DNA from: Diplonema japonicum
Lineage: Eukaryota; Euglenozoa; Diplonemea; Diplonemida; Diplonemidae
NCBI GenBank assembly: GCA_964019335.1
Contig: OZ025753.1
Coordinates: 225,205-289,204 of the forward strand
Length of the DNA: 64,000 bases
Direction: 5' to 3'
This document shows, piece by piece, positions 9,503-19,238 of this stretch. The first letter of the stretch is position 1. Every line of letters begins with the position of its first letter. The notes beneath the pieces were generated by a model. It was not told where the DNA came from. It was given only the letters and a program-made list of their open reading frames with translations, and did no database searches. A program made the position numbers and the translations under genes.

Positions 9503-9780
9503 GTGACCACGACGGTTTGGTACCTGGCCTGTTGCCTCCCCTGTGGTTTCTGAATTTTCTGAATTTTCTGAAAATTTTAGAATTTGACCATGGTTGTACC
9601 ACCCTTTGAACGCGGCTCTTTAGGACGCCGCTACCATTTGAACGGCAGGGTACTGTCTTACATCGCCGATTGTGAACTTTTCTGTGTTTTGCGCGGCATT
9701 TCTGATGAATATCTATCATTTTCCCGAGGTTAGGAGTAAGTTTGTTTTTGCAAAGATTTCAGGTACCAAACCGTGGTCAC
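9503..9780. mobile_element. Second inverted-repeat element
   Basis: The left arm 9503-9526 (GTGACCACGACGGTTTGGTA and on) and the right arm 9760-9780 (CAGGTACCAAACCGTGGTCA and on) are reverse complements, with three extra bases in the left arm. The interior of about 235 bp shows no gene but has a triplicated GAATTTTCT-type word near 9550-9580. Its arms differ from those of the element at 9034-9340. Confidence 0.6.
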
Positions 9781-10500
9781 TGTTTTTCAAAAATACAGAT
9801 AAAGCATTAACAAGTGCTCAGAATTGCTCTAATCTGGCGAATTTTGATTTTTTGGTTAATTTGGAGGGTATTGGGCGGTTTTTTTTACCTTAGGGAAAAA
9901 AATTTTAAAAAACCTTTTTTTTTCACGTTTAACCACGTTTTTAAGGACCATTTAAAAAAAAAAAAAAAGGACCATGTGACCCCCCCTATCCCCCCCCCCC
10001 CCCCTTCTGCTCGATTTAAGTTTTTGTTTTTTCCTTTTTTTTTAAATCTTGATCTTTGTCATAACAGGCAGGTTCTTCCAAACGTCAACTCTTTTTTTTT
10101 TTTTGTATTTTACCCTCTTTTTTTGGTGGACTATGGAGATTCAAAGAAGTACAACATCAAATGTGGTGTAGCACCCGAGTAGAGGAACGTATTGCAGATG
10201 ACGGGGCACTAACTGGCAAGCTAGACCTTTGGTTGGGTCTATGGTACACTTGGAGCCAACTGGTGGTCGTACTGAGCGCCGTTTGACTTGTCACCTTGAC
10301 GTTACAAGATCGAGTTTTCTTCCTTTTCATTTTCTGAAAAAGAAAAAACGCGACAACACCTTAAAGAAAAAAAACAAAAACGCAAGATATTTACCTTTTT
10401 CTTTCTTTTACTTTTTTTTTTTTTTGAAGATTTTTCTTTTATTTCTATCTTGGCAGGTACCCTTGCTCTGTCACCTGTCATGTGTGTCTCGTTAGCATTT
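9781..10500. other. Spacer with repeat family B fragment and T/C runs
   Basis: Low-complexity A, T and C tracts, with a family B fragment at 10143-10206 (GTAGCACCCGAGTAGAGGAA and CGTATTGCAGATG). A T-rich stretch ending TATCTTGGCAG (10445-10456) resembles a splice acceptor upstream of the broken gene copy that follows. Confidence 0.5.
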
Positions 10501-10508
10501 TGTCGCTG

Positions 10509-11329
10509 CGAAGGGCGGCGAGGACGTGGAGGCACTGCTGAAGAGGTTAGCGGACGATGAGCTGTCTCCCTGGCTGGGGACGTACGCGATCGTGGCGGCG
10601 GCGGTGAGGAAGGACGGAGCTACCTTGGGCGAGGTGGTTAGAAGAAGCAAGTCGTGGATCCTGACGGCAAGGGCTGTGCAGGCTTTGGCAAAGTTCGACC
10701 AGACACAGGTCGGGGAGATCTTCCTCCACAAGGACACCTCGCTGCAGCTGAAGTCCGTGATCGTGCCGACCTTGGTGCAGATCAACGCCTCTATCCTTCA
10801 AACAATACAAGAGAACTCTGTGCTGGGGGGCTCTTGGCTTGCGTTGCTGCTCCTCTGTCGAACCACCATTACTCCTGCACACAAGGAGCTCGTCCGCGCG
10901 TGGCTCCCGAAGCTGGCAAGGTTCACGAAGCTGGAGCCCAAGCCAGGAACGTCGGCCTACGCACCCCTTGGGAAGAGTCACGTCTATGGAAAGATCGATT
11001 TGGAGAACATCTACCAGTCCCTGGCGAAGAAGTACCCCGAGGTGCTGCTGGAGATGCTTGGTGCGGACTTCGAGGACTCTGTGACCGCCCCGGTCATGAA
11101 GTGCTTGCTGGAGGAGACGCCGTTCGAGAACTTCGAGACGACAGTGGAGTCTGTCCAGCACTTGGAAGAGCTGTTCAGCCTCTGCTTGGATTGGGGGGCT
11201 GGTGACTGGATGAGCTCCTGGTCGTTCTGGGCTGCTTCTGCCTTTGTTCACCACCGGGTTCTCTCACCTACGAGCAAAGAGAGAACAGTGTTCTGAGGTT
11301 CAGCAAGGATGTCTTGGGGAGGATGGATG
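10509..11329 (+). pseudogene. Internally deleted partial copy of the 1754-aa gene
   Basis: Positions 10509-11067 match 13756-14314 at a constant offset of 3247 with one mismatch seen (CTGCTGG versus CTACTGG). The copy then jumps about 900 bp. From about 11072 to 11329 it matches 15219-15476 with more differences (AGCAAAGAGAGAACAG against AGCAAGGAAAGGGAAAACAG). No in-frame ATG precedes the homology: a TAG lies at 10493-10495. It is therefore a truncated duplicate rather than a working gene. After 11329 the frame runs on into an unrelated repeat-associated ORF. Confidence 0.85.
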
Positions 11330-11706
11330 CGGTCGACCTAATTGCAACAGAAAGGATCCACATGGATGGTGAAGACCTAGCGAGCTGGGCAAGAAAAATC
11401 GGCGGAATCCTAAGAGTTTTGGACAGGATTCACCAAAAAGGCACGGGGAGTCACCTGATTCCAGCAGAACCTAAAAAATCAGTACACTCTTTGCGTACCC
11501 TAGGGCTCCACAGCCAACCCATCACTGGGTACTCCACTCGACCGGTCTTCGCATCCCCGAAGGTCACCCACCCTATCCTAGAGGAACAGTTACGAACTCA
11601 TTGCATCCTCAACAACTCGCTAGTTGGTTTCACGCCCAAGCTGCTGATGAGATACTACGACGGGCCTAAGGCACTACCACGACAGAAGGGATCAAACACT
11701 AGATGA
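11314..11706 (+). other. ORF with recurrent GY..RP.FAS motif, locus 1
   Basis: A 130-codon frame fused to the end of the broken gene copy. It contains a helix-like stretch (EDLASWARKIGGILRVLD), then SVHSLRTLG and ITGYSTRPVFASPK followed by HPILEEQL. The same pattern appears at 12400-12665, 50186-50431, 56988-57356 and, damaged, at 59102-59512. I do not recognise the family. Its constant association with dispersed repeats suggests part of a mobile-element protein. Confidence 0.45.
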
Positions 11707-11791
11707 GTTGATTGTCGTTAGGCGATCCTGTCACATACTGCAGGCTCCCTCAAAGACATCTTTTATTTGAAAGTTCATCACGAAAAAGGGA

Positions 11792-11904
11792 GTGGAGAGC
11801 CCACCCTAGCGTGGCGCCAGTTAGCATCCCCTTCAACGGAGAGGTCCTTTCCCCTTTCAGAGCTAAACTTTCTTTTCTTTCACATACTGCATGGCACCAC
11901 TAAG
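11792..11904 (+). repeat. Dispersed repeat family A, short copy 3
   Basis: It shares GTGGAGAGCCCACCCTA and TGGCGCCAGTTAGCATC with copies 1 and 2, then the terminal CACATACTGCATGGCACCAC, with the middle deleted. It abuts the UBL-IQ gene and supplies the sequence just upstream of that gene's probable acceptor (AG 11917-11918). Confidence 0.8.
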
Positions 11905-11926
11905 ATGTACTCATACAGGTGCTGGC

Positions 11927-12205
11927 ATGTCAGTAGATTTACACATGGTGCTCCCTGACAGGACAGTGGTCCCCTTAGAAGCCCACTGCAAGGATAGCAT
12001 CAGGTTACTGAAGGCACGTGTGGCAGAGCAGGCAGGGATGAACCCTGGATCCATTTCACTTACTTTCAACGATGAAGTGCTAGAAGGCAGCTTGAAGGTG
12101 GGAGATTGCCCGTTTGCTGACCAGAGTAGGGTGCACGTGGTGCTTGCAGGGAAGCAGGTGGCTGCGATTAAGATACAGGACTACTGGAGGAGAGTGCGCC
12201 GTTAG
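11927..12205 (+). CDS. Ubiquitin-like domain protein with C-terminal IQ motif
   Basis: A 92-residue protein. Residues 1-75 form a divergent ubiquitin-like fold: SVDLHMVLPDRTVVPLEA (first hairpin), IRLLKARVAEQAGM (helix), SISLTFNDEVLEG and ADQSRVHVVLAG. There is no C-terminal Gly-Gly, so it is unlikely to be conjugated. The last 14 residues (AAIKIQDYWRRVRR) fit an IQ calmodulin-binding motif. It closely resembles the N-terminus of the UBL-ankyrin protein at 33237 (ISLTF.(D/E)E.L.(E/K)(G/E), CPF.DQS). Start 11927 follows a likely acceptor at 11917-11918; an in-frame ATG at 11891 lies inside repeat A. It may be a complete small protein or the surviving N-terminus of a longer one. Confidence 0.65.
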   Translation: MSVDLHMVLPDRTVVPLEAHCKDSIRLLKARVAEQAGMNPGSISLTFNDEVLEGSLKVGDCPFADQSRVHVVLAGKQVAAIKIQDYWRRVRR

Positions 12206-12399
12206 ATTACATGTCCCTTTAGCCCTAGCCCAAAGCAAACAGAATGCTGTTTTTCTTTTTTTTTTTTCTGGCATTCCTCCCTCTTTTTCTGCTTCTTTTT
12301 TGTTATTCTTTTTTAAGTTTTTTATAGCTCGTTCGGATTAAAATGTCAACTGTGACAACACTTTTTTTGGGAAAGAAGTTTCGAGAAAGCTTTTGTTTT

Positions 12400-12665
12400 T
12401 TGCATGGACTGATGAAGAAGATCTGGCACACATGGGAGCTAGGGAGGGTACTGAAGAAGGTGAAAGGAGGGAGCCTTCCCAGCGGAACCGTGCTACGATC
12501 CATCGGGAGGACAAAGGCGGTGATCGGATGGAACAAGAGGGCGATATTTGCATCACCGAAGACCAAGCATGACCTAGAGGCGCTGAAAGGACAATGGGCA
12601 AGAAAGAAAGGAAAAAGCGAGAACAAGGAGGCGCAAAGACTTCCTTTAACTCATATATATATTTG
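12400..12665 (+). repeat. Dispersed repeat family C, copy 1, with GY/W..R..FAS motif
   Basis: From about 12486 it matches 59450-59690 (CTACGATCCATCGGGAGGAC and on, ending GACTTCCTTTAACTCATATA). The frame encodes GTVLRSIG, then AVIGWNKRAIFASPKTKHDLEAL, the second instance of the recurrent motif. The 3' end GGCGCAAAGACTTCC is also found at 29364-29415. Confidence 0.75.
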
Positions 12666-13625
12666 TTTTGATTATTTGGGCAAAAAAGAAAAGAGCAGCA
12701 TGCAACTATAGGAAGACGACATATATGTTGTACCTGTTGCCGTTCTTTCAATTGCGATGCCGTGAGAGTAGCAGGCTTTGCAACCGATTGGTCCCGGTAA
12801 GCGAAAAACAGAGGTCAGAAAAATGGCAGAAATGTAAAACCGCAATTTTTAAAGCTTAAAATACAGCAGCTGGCGCAAGTGGAGATAGAACCACTACACT
12901 CTACTAGACGGGATGGTGTGAGGCACACAGCACACCAAAATCGGCATCTGTGGGGACAAACACGTCACGAAACCTCTGCGAGGTGGTACCGGTGAGACGT
13001 GTTGTGTTACATCAGCAAAAAAAAACCTGGCGTGTGAAGCGACCGTGGGTGTCTCACCCAGGAAGTGCGCGTGAACGTGCCTGAACATGCGGCGGGCCTT
13101 TTTCTGTATCATGGACAGGTCACCCTGAAGAACTACTGTTTGTTCTTGTGGGGTCATTTCTCTTTTCTTTAATTTGACATTTCTTCTTCTTCGAAAAGTC
13201 TTTTTAGTTTTTTCGTTGTAACAGTTCGTCTGGAAAGAAATGTTGACAAAATGGACCCTCTTTTGCAGAGGAAAACCCTCGGAAAGATTCTTTAGCTAAA
13301 AAAGTAGTCCACTTCGTATGCAGAAGGGCCGTCTAAAGGCCATATCTCTTACTCTAAGTACTTTTAACAGCAAACTGACCCCGAGTTGTACTCGGGGTAA
13401 CAAGTGCTGCAAAACACCACTTTTATGCACCCTGGTCTTCCTATGCAAGCGGGCACTGCACACCGTTGCCATGGGTGGCTGGCCTCGTCGTGGAAGGACT
13501 CGTTGTGCGTCGTGTACCAGCTCGTTGCTCCCGTTCTTGAACTAGAGTGATCCACACTTGACCAGGTTTTATACATGTTATTTTTCGTATCATGTCACCC
13601 TCCCCCTTTTCCATCACGCACCACC
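12666..13625. other. Intergenic spacer before the large helical-repeat gene
   Basis: Unique sequence with no recognisable gene. A perfect 8-bp hairpin, CCCCGAGT-TGT-ACTCGGGG, lies near 13380-13398. A minus-strand frame of 87 codons (12894-13157) has no recognisable domain and opposes the array direction. A pyrimidine-rich stretch at 13590-13625 leads into the acceptor. Confidence 0.45.
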
Positions 13626-13627
13626 AG
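13626..13627 (+). promoter_or_regulatory. Probable SL trans-splice acceptor of the 1754-aa gene
   Basis: CACCCTCCCCCTTTTCCATC followed by ACGCACCACCAG, 53 nt upstream of ATG 13680. A further pyrimidine tract lies downstream at 13630-13642, so a later AG is also possible. Confidence 0.5.
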
Positions 13628-13679
13628 GTTCTCCCCCTTTTCGTTGTGAATTACACAAGAAAGGAAATAAGAAGAAACG

Positions 13680-16600
13680 ATGCCTTCCATCACGGAGGTG
13701 TTGGAGAAGCAAGATAATCACAACGCAAGGATGCGTCAGACGGCATTGCTCGCTTCGAAGGGCGGCGAGGACGTGGAGGCACTGCTGAAGAGGTTAGCGG
13801 ACGATGAGCTGTCTCCCTGGCTGGGGACGTACGCGATCGTGGCGGCGGCGGTGAGGAAGGACGGAGCTACCTTGGGCGAGGTGGTTAGAAGAAGCAAGTC
13901 GTGGATCCTGACGGCAAGGGCTGTGCAGGCTTTGGCAAAGTTCGACCAGACACAGGTCGGGGAGATCTTCCTCCACAAGGACACCTCGCTGCAGCTGAAG
14001 TCCGTGATCGTGCCGACCTTGGTGCAGATCAACGCCTCTATCCTTCAAACAATACAAGAGAACTCTGTGCTGGGGGGCTCTTGGCTTGCGTTGCTGCTCC
14101 TCTGTCGAACCACCATTACTCCTGCACACAAGGAGCTCGTCCGCGCGTGGCTCCCGAAGCTGGCAAGGTTCACGAAGCTGGAGCCCAAGCCAGGAACGTC
14201 GGCCTACGCACCCCTTGGGAAGAGTCACGTCTATGGAAAGATCGATTTGGAGAACATCTACCAGTCCCTGGCGAAGAAGTACCCCGAGGTGCTACTGGAG
14301 ATGCTTGGTGCGGAGACAGACTTCGACTTCAGGTGGTACAGGTCGTCGAGGGAGCTGGCCGCCTCGCACCCCGACGAGATGATGAAGATCTTCGAGAAGC
14401 ACAGCGGCAGCTCCAGGGGAGTGTGGTTTCTCTCGAGGCCCCTTGTTCGGCACCGCCCAGAAGAGGTACTGTTGATCTTCAAGCGGATCGGTGCTCTTTC
14501 AGCTGCGTTTGCCTGGTGTTTCAAGAAGTTGATGTACTCCCCGAGGCACCGGGAGGTGGGGCTGGACGTGATTGCTCATTGTATACCGGGGACCACGAAC
14601 GACAAGGACATCAGGGCAGTCGTGCGTTTGATGGTGAAGCTGCTGAAGGAGGGGCACACGTCGAGAAGGATCCACGACACCCTTTGTGACCTCGTTGCCG
14701 CGTACACAGTGAAGGACAGCGTCTTCGAGCTGAACGACCTGATGGAGCAGGGGAGGGGGGTGGACAAGTGGAGCTTCGACCCTTCGCAGGAGAGGGTGGA
14801 TGCCCTCGTGGCTCGGCAGCTTCGCGTCGGCAGGGTGAACATCAAGCGGTGTCAGGACGGGAAGCTCAAGGCGGCACTGGATCACTGCGCTGTGCAGGAG
14901 GAGCATGCAGAAGTGGTGGGCGAGATTGTGAGGAACCATGCGGGATGCCGGAACATGCTTCCACGGAAGGTGGTGCAGCAGGTGCTCGGCGAGTGGGTCG
15001 TCTCCGCCGACTTCTCTTCCCTCGACGTGGTGACCAAGGCGTCCACATACTCAGACATGGACATCGGTACCTCCGAGGAACCGCTGAAGGCGCTGCTTGG
15101 CACGCACGATGCTGCTGAGAGGACCGCAGTGCTGGTGGCTCTGGTGACCGCTTCCGCAAGGTCTCGGAAGAGTACAAGCCGTCTCATGGACTGGATCAAG
15201 ACGCGCATCAAGAACGAAGAGGCCTCTGTGACCGCCCCGGTCATGAAGTGCTTGCTGGAGGAGACGCCGTTCGAGAACTTCGAGACGACAGTGGAGTCTG
15301 TCCAGCACTTGGAAGAGCTGTTCAGCCTCTGCTTGGACTGGGGGGCTAGTGACTGGATGAGCTCCTGGTCGTTCTGGGCTGCTTCTGCCTTTGTTCACCA
15401 CCAGGTTCTCTCACCTTCGAGCAAGGAAAGGGAAAACAGTGTTCTGAGGTTCAGCAAGGATGTCTTGGGGAGGATGGATGATGCACGGGTGCAGACTGCG
15501 AAGGATGTCCTGGAGGCCTACAACAAAGCAGCCGTGAAGGTCAAGGAGAGGTTGGACAAGAAGAGCTATGAAGCCGTTGGGACACAGATGGTGAAGTACG
15601 CTGAGATGGCATACAAAAGGCGCATCAGAGTCAGCGACGATGAGGCCGCGAAGTACTACAACCTCAAGCGTCCAGAGATAGTTGCCTTCACTAACCTGAA
15701 CAGCTTCGTGGAGCTTATCAAGGTAGCTGGGGTAGAGTTTGTGACTGGTGCTCCGCGGCTAGCGTGTCACGCAGAAACACTAATCGAAGGCATCACAATG
15801 ACCTACCCTGTCAGTGCGAAGTGCCTGAACGAACAGACCGATGTGTTATCGAGCACTACATTATGGAGGGGTGTCTGCGTGAAGGCCCTTTCCGGGCTCA
15901 AGAAGAACAAGGAGGACGGCTTGAAGGTCTGTGGACTGGTTTCCACGTATCTCAAAAGGCTTCCCATCACGGAGAAGTCTTACAAGGAGAAGCTCGGGAA
16001 GGGTGCAAGCGACGTTGATGCTGTGAAGAGGTACCTTCAGTTCTACAAGCCACTGCTTCTCGAAGCGTGTAAAGTGTACTCAGCAAAGTGGAAGCAAGAT
16101 GAAACTTCTAAAACATGGTGGTCCACAACCTCCTCGATCTTCAAGGAGTACCTTGTGGACAACCTGAGGTACATACCCGAGGTGGAAGCGGGTGTCATAG
16201 GCATCATCAATATGAGCGTTGGCATTAGCAGCCTTTTTAGGTATAAGAACTACACAGCTGAACTAGTTCGCGAAATAAAACATCCTGACGAGCATACAAA
16301 AGATGTTTTCAAGTTCGCGGTTGAGCACGTGGATCCAAACATATGCAAAGATGTGGTAATCAGCCTGGCTGAGTACTGCGATCCGAAGCACGTTGCATTT
16401 GTTGCCCGCCCCTCACGTACCTTTGATGCCACCTCGCAGTCCCACCACAGGCGGCCCAGGTTTAGGTTCCAACGAGGGTCCGCAGCTGCCCGCCGCAAGG
16501 CTTCCATAGCAAAGAAGAAGAAGGACTGCGCCCAACGGGCCAAGGATTCCGAGGGTTGGGGAGCACCTGTTGCAAAGCTCATGCAAAAGCTTAGTCATAA

Positions 16601-18944
16601 CGATGCTTATTATGCTGCTGAAATGTTAGAAGATCTATTGAGCTCGCCTATCATGTCGAAGGAGAAGCGCAACACCATCAAAGCTGTCTACACCGCTCTG
16701 GACAACTGCACTGATGATATGCGCTATTTCAACTTCAACTGCTTGAGGAATGATCCGAACCTTGAGGCTTTCATGGCGAAGCATGTCACAAGTTCCAACG
16801 TCAAAGCTGCTGTGGACGAGTACCTAGGTCCTTTCCATAAAAGGAAGCGGAGGATGCAACATCTGATCAAGAAAGGGTTGGGGTCTTGCGATCCGAGAAC
16901 TGTTTTCGCGGAGAGCACGTTGTTTCAAAAGTACGTGTTCAAGTACTACCCGGAGCAGGTGAAGACGCTGCTGGATGGCAGGAAGGAGATAGGCCTCCCC
17001 GGCATCGTCGACAACCTCCTGGGTGCGGCCCCTAGATTCGGTGGGCAGACCACAGATGTGATGCGGTATGTGCACACACTTCCCCCATGGGTGCAGCAGT
17101 ACCTCTGGGACGAGTGGATCATTCCCTGCGCCTTTGACGTTGAGTCTGGAAAGCTCTTCCTTGAGCGCTCCTCATACGAAGGGCAGGGAAATGAGGAGGA
17201 CAGCAGCCACCAAACAAAAGCAAGGAGGATGTGGCTCGGTGCTGCGATGTCCTCGGCACCGAAGATCCCTCCTGTGACCTCGGCAGACCACCCGTTCAAC
17301 AAGTTTTTTGTGCGGACCATAATAGACAAGGAGGCTGTGGAGGATCTGACCAAAGAAGAGGAAGGCAACGTCAAGAAGTCGAGCAAGCTGGCGGAGGGGA
17401 TCCTGAGGACCTCTCGTTCGGCACAGCTCTGCTTGGAGCTTCTGCTTGCGCTGAGGACACACGACTACCCTTTGGCGGCCCTGGAGGTGCTGACGGCGCA
17501 CCTGGACCAGGGTGTGGCGGTGAAGACGGCGATCCCGTCGACGGCAGCGGCTCTGAGGTGCATCAGTCCGAATGATGCCTGCGAGGTGCTGCAGAAGGTC
17601 CTTGGGAGGGAGGAGACGAGGGCGGCGGCGAGGTCACAGCTTGGGAGGTGCTGCATCAAGCTGCTGCATCCCGAGCAGGCACTTGGCTTCGTGGAGCGTG
17701 AATGGAAACAAGAGGGCAGCTGGGTGATGGTTTCTGACGAAGAAGAGAAAGAGGAGGAGGAGGAAGAGGACAAAGAGGAGGGAACTCGCCGGTCTGGAGG
17801 AGGACGAGGAGGAAGGGGAGGGAAGGCGAAGGTCTTTGCGTCGACAAAAGTGGCACTCATTTGCTCGTTGGTGACGTCGCCCTCTCTGAGGGAGCTCCCG
17901 TCTCTGTGGGGGCGCATCATGTCGATCTCAGAGACGAGGACGGAGGAGAACATCTACATCGCAGGTCAGATGCTTGAGGCGTTGGCGGGGACGAACGGTG
18001 TGCGCACCCTGAACATCGACTATTGGCCCTTGTGTGCAGCGGACGGGCTCGCCGGGCTGGTGGCATCCTTCAGCGACGTGAAGATCTTGGAGGACAATGT
18101 GTTGGCTGTGCTGCGGAAGTGGTTCAAGATGCTGAAGTGCAACCCGTCTGCGGAGGTCTCCTTCAGCGACTCGGAGGGGGTGACCAGAGCCTTGCTGGAC
18201 AGCACCGACTCGCCTTTGGTGTGCGAGATGATCAGGGCGCTGACGGCGGCGCGCCCCGGTTTGTTTGCTGGGGTCTGCAAGCACAAGACGGAGCAGATGG
18301 CGGCGGCGGCTGCCAGCAGGGATCTGGGGAAGCTGAGGGATGTGAGAGTGTCGCTGACCGGGGTGATGGAGAACGGCGAGACCGCGATCGAAAAGGCGGA
18401 GTATGGGAAGGCTATCGATGTGCTGGTGAGAACTCCCGGTGGGGTTTCAGCGGCAATCCAGCTTGTGGCCAATCACTGGGCGGCGCACAAGGAAGACCGC
18501 AGTGAAGGGGCAGCGCTTCGGAAGATGGCGGAGATCCTCGATGAGGTGGGGCAGCAGGGCTACAACGTGTTCGTCACCGGGAACGTTCTGTCGAAGATGA
18601 AGAAGGACAGGTTGGCTGAGATCTGCAGGGAGATGCTGGAGGAGACGGATGATGCTGAGGGCGGGGCAGGGCTCCCTGACAGCTACAAGTACGTCTTGCT
18701 GAAGTACGTCAAGTACTGCAGGCCCTATTCTGCAGATTCGAGCGTAACGGAGCTTGTCCGAAGGCTCCTCGTGGACCCCTCAGGGGTGGTGGCGGCGGCG
18801 GCGGCAGACACCCTTGATTCCATGCCTGCAACTGTGTACCGCCCGCAACTGGTGTTACTGGACAAGCTCAAAAGAAGTCCCAGAACATACAGAAGATATG
18901 AGTATGATTATCATGGGTATAGTTATGATTATATGAGCCCCTAG
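13680..18944 (+). CDS. Large alpha-helical-repeat protein (1754 aa), family not recognised
   Basis: The longest gene of the array. Nearly the whole protein is predicted amphipathic helices in pairs (for example LLKRLADDELSPWLGTYAIV, then LKSVIVPTLVQINASIL, then LARFTKL), which suggests a HEAT/ARM-like solenoid, but I cannot name a family. Residues about 920-965 are basic and low complexity (SRTFDATSQSHHRRPRFRFQ). About 1353-1385 is a long acidic run (EEEKEEEEEEDKEEG) followed by a Gly/Arg-rich segment. The C-terminus is Tyr-rich (YEYDYHGYSYDYMSP). No membrane segment or signal peptide is seen. A solenoid with an acidic linker would suit a scaffold or transport role; this is inference. A damaged copy of its residues 26-212 and about 514-599 lies 3 kb upstream, so the locus has undergone recent duplication. 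Confidence 0.8.
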   Translation: MPSITEVLEKQDNHNARMRQTALLASKGGEDVEALLKRLADDELSPWLGTYAIVAAAVRKDGATLGEVVRRSKSWILTARAVQALAKFDQTQVGEIFLHKDTSLQLKSVIVPTLVQINASILQTIQENSVLGGSWLALLLLCRTTITPAHKELVRAWLPKLARFTKLEPKPGTSAYAPLGKSHVYGKIDLENIYQSLAKKYPEVLLEMLGAETDFDFRWYRSSRELAASHPDEMMKIFEKHSGSSRGVWFLSRPLVRHRPEEVLLIFKRIGALSAAFAWCFKKLMYSPRHREVGLDVIAHCIPGTTNDKDIRAVVRLMVKLLKEGHTSRRIHDTLCDLVAAYTVKDSVFELNDLMEQGRGVDKWSFDPSQERVDALVARQLRVGRVNIKRCQDGKLKAALDHCAVQEEHAEVVGEIVRNHAGCRNMLPRKVVQQVLGEWVVSADFSSLDVVTKASTYSDMDIGTSEEPLKALLGTHDAAERTAVLVALVTASARSRKSTSRLMDWIKTRIKNEEASVTAPVMKCLLEETPFENFETTVESVQHLEELFSLCLDWGASDWMSSWSFWAASAFVHHQVLSPSSKERENSVLRFSKDVLGRMDDARVQTAKDVLEAYNKAAVKVKERLDKKSYEAVGTQMVKYAEMAYKRRIRVSDDEAAKYYNLKRPEIVAFTNLNSFVELIKVAGVEFVTGAPRLACHAETLIEGITMTYPVSAKCLNEQTDVLSSTTLWRGVCVKALSGLKKNKEDGLKVCGLVSTYLKRLPITEKSYKEKLGKGASDVDAVKRYLQFYKPLLLEACKVYSAKWKQDETSKTWWSTTSSIFKEYLVDNLRYIPEVEAGVIGIINMSVGISSLFRYKNYTAELVREIKHPDEHTKDVFKFAVEHVDPNICKDVVISLAEYCDPKHVAFVARPSRTFDATSQSHHRRPRFRFQRGSAAARRKASIAKKKKDCAQRAKDSEGWGAPVAKLMQKLSHNDAYYAAEMLEDLLSSPIMSKEKRNTIKAVYTALDNCTDDMRYFNFNCLRNDPNLEAFMAKHVTSSNVKAAVDEYLGPFHKRKRRMQHLIKKGLGSCDPRTVFAESTLFQKYVFKYYPEQVKTLLDGRKEIGLPGIVDNLLGAAPRFGGQTTDVMRYVHTLPPWVQQYLWDEWIIPCAFDVESGKLFLERSSYEGQGNEEDSSHQTKARRMWLGAAMSSAPKIPPVTSADHPFNKFFVRTIIDKEAVEDLTKEEEGNVKKSSKLAEGILRTSRSAQLCLELLLALRTHDYPLAALEVLTAHLDQGVAVKTAIPSTAAALRCISPNDACEVLQKVLGREETRAAARSQLGRCCIKLLHPEQALGFVEREWKQEGSWVMVSDEEEKEEEEEEDKEEGTRRSGGGRGGRGGKAKVFASTKVALICSLVTSPSLRELPSLWGRIMSISETRTEENIYIAGQMLEALAGTNGVRTLNIDYWPLCAADGLAGLVASFSDVKILEDNVLAVLRKWFKMLKCNPSAEVSFSDSEGVTRALLDSTDSPLVCEMIRALTAARPGLFAGVCKHKTEQMAAAAASRDLGKLRDVRVSLTGVMENGETAIEKAEYGKAIDVLVRTPGGVSAAIQLVANHWAAHKEDRSEGAALRKMAEILDEVGQQGYNVFVTGNVLSKMKKDRLAEICREMLEETDDAEGGAGLPDSYKYVLLKYVKYCRPYSADSSVTELVRRLLVDPSGVVAAAAADTLDSMPATVYRPQLVLLDKLKRSPRTYRRYEYDYHGYSYDYMSP

Positions 18945-19238
18945 GAGTTGAGAAGGTAGTGGAGAATTCAACTTGTACTTATGTTCCCCTCGCACAACAC
19001 CAAATAAGAGAATTAATAACGAATGAAAAAGAATGAATAAAAAAGAAGGAAGTCGGTTTATATCTTTTGCTTTCTGTGCACAATATCGGAGAAGAAGAAA
19101 ACTGAAAACATTCTTGTGAACATTCCTTTCGTCGGCATTTTATTTTGATTGTTTCCCTCCTTTCTTCCTTTGCTGCATATCAAAAAGAAAAAAAAGAAAT
19201 GCCACAATACAGGACACAAGAAAAAGCAAAAAAAAGAA

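Noticed and set aside
10547-11254. Minus-strand frames of 144-235 codons opposite the helical-repeat gene and its copy
   Set aside because: Shadow frames; the same pattern appears opposite both copies because the DNA is duplicated.
12894-13157. 87-codon minus-strand frame with ordinary-looking composition
   Set aside because: No recognisable domain, opposite to the array direction, no acceptor-like tract on its 5' side strong enough to support it.
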